Assembly (NCBI GenBank): GCA_964247055.1
Contig: OZ176050.1
Coordinates: 7,192,001 to 7,256,000, forward strand
Origin: Paragordius varius
Lineage: Eukaryota > Nematomorpha
Direction: 5' to 3'
Length of the DNA stretch: 64,000 nt
The translations under genes and the position numbers were made by a program. The notes under the pieces are model-generated. The model was not told where the DNA came from, searched no databases, and saw only the letters and a list, made by a program, of their open reading frames with translations. This document shows positions 60,819 to 64,000 of this stretch, in pieces. The number at the start of each line of letters is the position of its first letter. Within the stretch, counting starts at the first letter, position 1.

Positions 60819-63800
60819 CTATATGGGAAAATAAAGGTTAAACTATTAAAAGTTAAGTAAATATAATTTAATATAGAAACAGTGTCATACATTAGCAGGT
60901 GCTACTCTCTAAAAAACCCTAATTTTTTAAAAACCTAAATAATCAAAATAACACCCTTTTTATACCGCGGACACAGTAACGCTTCCCTTTGCGGATCGTC
61001 ATTATTTTTAAAAATTTTTTTGTCGCATATAGCACCCGCTCTTTGTGGCTAGTTCAATAATGGGCCATGTTTAAATACATTAGAGTTGTAAATTATATTG
61101 ATGTGTGTAATTATTATGTGAAAAGGTTATTTTATAGTATCGTTTTACGAAATATTAATCAATGTGAGACTAACAATTAAGAGCCGATTGTCAAAAACAT
61201 AAAATATAAAAAAGCATTTAAAATTATTTGTTAATAGAGTTACAATATTATAAAATGATATAATCTATTATTATAATCTAAATTTTTATTTAATTTATAT
61301 AGCTGGAAAATATTATAATATTGATAAAAATAGGTTTAAATATATATATATAAGGGTTAGCTTTATGGTTATTAAGTTATTTAAAAAAAATGATGATAGT
61401 GTTCGTATTTTTTTATAGCAAATTTATATATAAATTTAAAATATTTTTCACCAACACGCTCAAAACAATTTATATTCCAGGCATTGTAATGATATATTTA
61501 CTGGAGAGTTCACCACAGAATTATCGATTTTTTCCAAGAATCCATAAAAAAGACGCACATTAAATTTAAAGCCATTTTCGGACAAATATTGAAAAAGGCC
61601 CACTAAAATCAATAGTTTTATTTAAATTGTGCTTTATTTGACTACAATATTTGTTTTCAATATATAAAGATTTAAAAATATTTTAAAAATTATGTATGCG
61701 GGGGTATGTGAAAAAGCGTTCACAATAACAAATAGTTTACTCTATAGAGCAGATTTTCTAGCCTAAAAAACACTACATGAAAGTTGCGTATTGTTTTTAG
61801 AAAAGGAAAGGGTTCAATAACATTACTTAATTATAGATTTAATGATTTAAATCCAATATGATAGCTATTGTGGTGGCTAGTTGATGATTGTAAACCAAAA
61901 AATATTTTTACGTTATGTAAATTCTTAAACACAAAGGCAGAGAAGAAAAACAGTTTTTCCTAAAACGAAAATTCGTTTAATGTTAATGAACAATGAGGGT
62001 ATGTTTCTTCTTAACAAACAAATAAAATGATTGGAGACACAAAACTAACACTATAACTAATTATCGCAGTAATTTAATCATTTTTTTAATAAAATTTTTT
62101 ATGTATTATATTAAATTTTGTCGAAAGGTATAAGTCAGATTAAAACATATAAAGATTAGAAATTTCGGTTACGTTTATTCCGTAGTTCGGTAAAAAAGGC
62201 TGAAAAAAGTTTCTGATGATATGATTACAAAATTTTGCAAAACTTTTTAATTTACTATATAATTGTTATGTTATTTCAATAAAGTGGTTTAATACCCTCT
62301 AATTTGCGACAATAGAGATTTAAGATGAGATAAATTATCTAAAATACCCCTCTATATGGGAATCTTTAATAAGTATTCAGATTTTGGGTTTAGACACTTT
62401 ATATTTTGCAAATGCGAACTTATTATAAATAGCCCAAACTAAAAGCACTTTTTGCGTCCATAGCCGTTGAAAAATAGGCTGGATCAAAAACTTAATAAAA
62501 AAATCAAGGTATTATTACCCACTCACTACTTTAGACCGATGAAAAAGGCAAGACATGACTTTAGTTAATGTTTAAACTACAGTTATATTCCCATTTAATA
62601 CTAAAAAACTTATAAAATGTATATACCAAATTTATTAAGTATTACAATCTGTTTCAAAGGATATTGTAGTTTTAAAATAAAGTTTAAAATAAAGCTAACA
62701 ATCATTTCATTTTAAAATAAAATTATTAAAATTTGAAAAATGAAAAGTTTACTTTGGTTATTGTATGAAGAATGGATGGTAGAATAAGAATTTTCAAAAC
62801 AGTTAACAACCATCAAAAAAGGTGCCCGGAAAATAAATATTAGTAACAAAGGTTTGTACGAATTGTTTTATAATTTATTTTTTATAAGATACAAGATTAT
62901 AGTTATAAATGTGTTTGTTTTAAATAGCAAGCATATTTGATAAGATATATCTGAACAATGAAATAAAAATAAATATATTATAAAAACCGTAAGCAAATAG
63001 ATATTTCTGTACCAAAAATTATAATTATTAATATTAAATTTTTTGGCAATTTAAAAATTTTAAATTTCAACAATTTTTATATAAAATAAAATAAATGCAG
63101 CACAAGGCAAGAATAAGATTAAAAATATTATATATGTTAAAAATGTTTATATTGTTTCACTATTAATAAAGAAATAACATTCGTTCAGGGAAAACTTTTA
63201 TATATTCAGATAAATCAATAATTGTTTAAAAAACTATATTTTTATATAAAATGTTAGCTAAATAATCATCGCACGGTATTTTCTCATATAGGAATTGATA
63301 GGTTTATCTTCTCTTATTTGTATTTTTTAAAAAAATCGATCCGATTTTGCAAAGAAATTTTTACTAGAAGTATTTGTATCAATCTGGGATGAATTTTAGT
63401 TACAAATTAACGGATGCAATGAATTTATTAATGTAATAGTCAAACTTAGAAAAGTCATTTAAAAAATATGGTATTAAAACATTTTTATATAAAACGACAT
63501 ATTTGGAGAAAACAATACCTCTAATTAATTAAAAAAGTTACGAAATTAAAAGATTGTGGCATTTTCAATGATTTTTAAATAAATTTTGTTTTATTAACAT
63601 ATAATTAAACTGGGCTAAATTTTTTAGTAGATGGACCTGCAGAAAATGGTAGATGTAAAATACTTCATTTAGGGTTTTATAAACTTTCCGTTTGTTTCAC
63701 GATATATAAAATGAAGCTTTAGTAATATAAGCAGCGTACTTTGTAAATATCTTATATTTGCAATTTTTATTTTTTAAAAAACAGCTGCAATTTCATAGAA

Positions 63801-64000
63801 GCTGTATTGCACTAAGTTTATTAACTAGCCTTAGTTATATCCATATCCTGAATGCTTAAAACAATTTAAATGTACAATATAATTTGTATTGCATTCGAGT
63901 TCATTTAAAAATTTAGGGCTTGGTTAAATTATTAATCAGAATACATTTAAGAGACGGAATATTATTGGTTAAAAAGGGTTTAAAATTGGTGCAAAGATAA
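60819..64000. other. Right-hand end of window, no feature recognised
   Basis: Very AT-rich. It is upstream of the LIM gene's first visible exon and may hold its 5' exons, but none can be supported. Confidence 0.4.

Overview
The window is AT-rich nuclear DNA from an animal. Spliced, phase-consistent gene models and a metazoan-type gene set (BCOR with ankyrin repeats and a PUFD-like end, CDK4/6, ATP6AP2, an ADAMTS-like protease, a LIM protein of EPLIN type) exclude a prokaryote. The lineage cannot be fixed from sequence alone. Its most unusual property is intron size: eight introns of only 22-32 bp (GT-AG, each restoring a recognisable protein) sit beside introns of 54 bp to about 3.8 kb, sometimes in the same gene. 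Introns near this size are known in animals mainly from dicyemid mesozoans; I use that as a comparison, not an identification.

Layout. 1-2.3 kb: repeats. 2.29-2.76 kb (+): mitochondrial [2Fe-2S] ferredoxin FDX1 with introns of 24 and 22 bp. 5.85-14.07 kb (+): ADAMTS-like zinc metalloprotease ending just after the catalytic domain; its introns hold a tRNA-Thr(AGU) gene and several MITEs. 15.79-22.78 kb (-): CDK4/6 kinase, seven exons, with a 1.35-kb foldback element in intron 1. 23-27.6 kb: gene-free, packed with MITEs, a Helitron and a second foldback. 27.87-32.45 kb (-): ATP6AP2 (V-ATPase accessory protein 2/prorenin receptor), four of five introns 22-32 bp. 33.25-41.81 kb (+): BCOR, divergent from ATP6AP2, ten exons, a Helitron between ankyrin exons. 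41.95-43.15 kb (-): NDUFS4 of respiratory complex I, tail-to-tail with BCOR. 43.3-45.5 kb: nested TTAA-flanked elements and a decayed tandem array. 45.63-54.36 kb: a three-level nest, with a whole-looking Ty3/gypsy retrotransposon (identical LTRs) inside a broken hAT transposon inside a long-inverted-repeat element. 55.9-56.3 kb (+): small His-rich secreted protein. 56.63-60.82 kb (-): coiled-coil plus C-terminal LIM protein, at least ten exons, 5' end not found. 60.8-64 kb: nothing recognised.

The host genes are not one pathway. FDX1 and NDUFS4 are mitochondrial, ATP6AP2 is a membrane V-ATPase partner, CDK4/6 drives G1 progression, BCOR belongs to the PRC1.1 chromatin complex, and the LIM protein is probably cytoskeletal. 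What ties the window together is genome structure: compact genes with minimal introns, and other introns and intergenic DNA filled by non-autonomous transposons (TTAA-flanked, TA-flanked, hAT, foldback and Helitron types) that recur several times within 64 kb.
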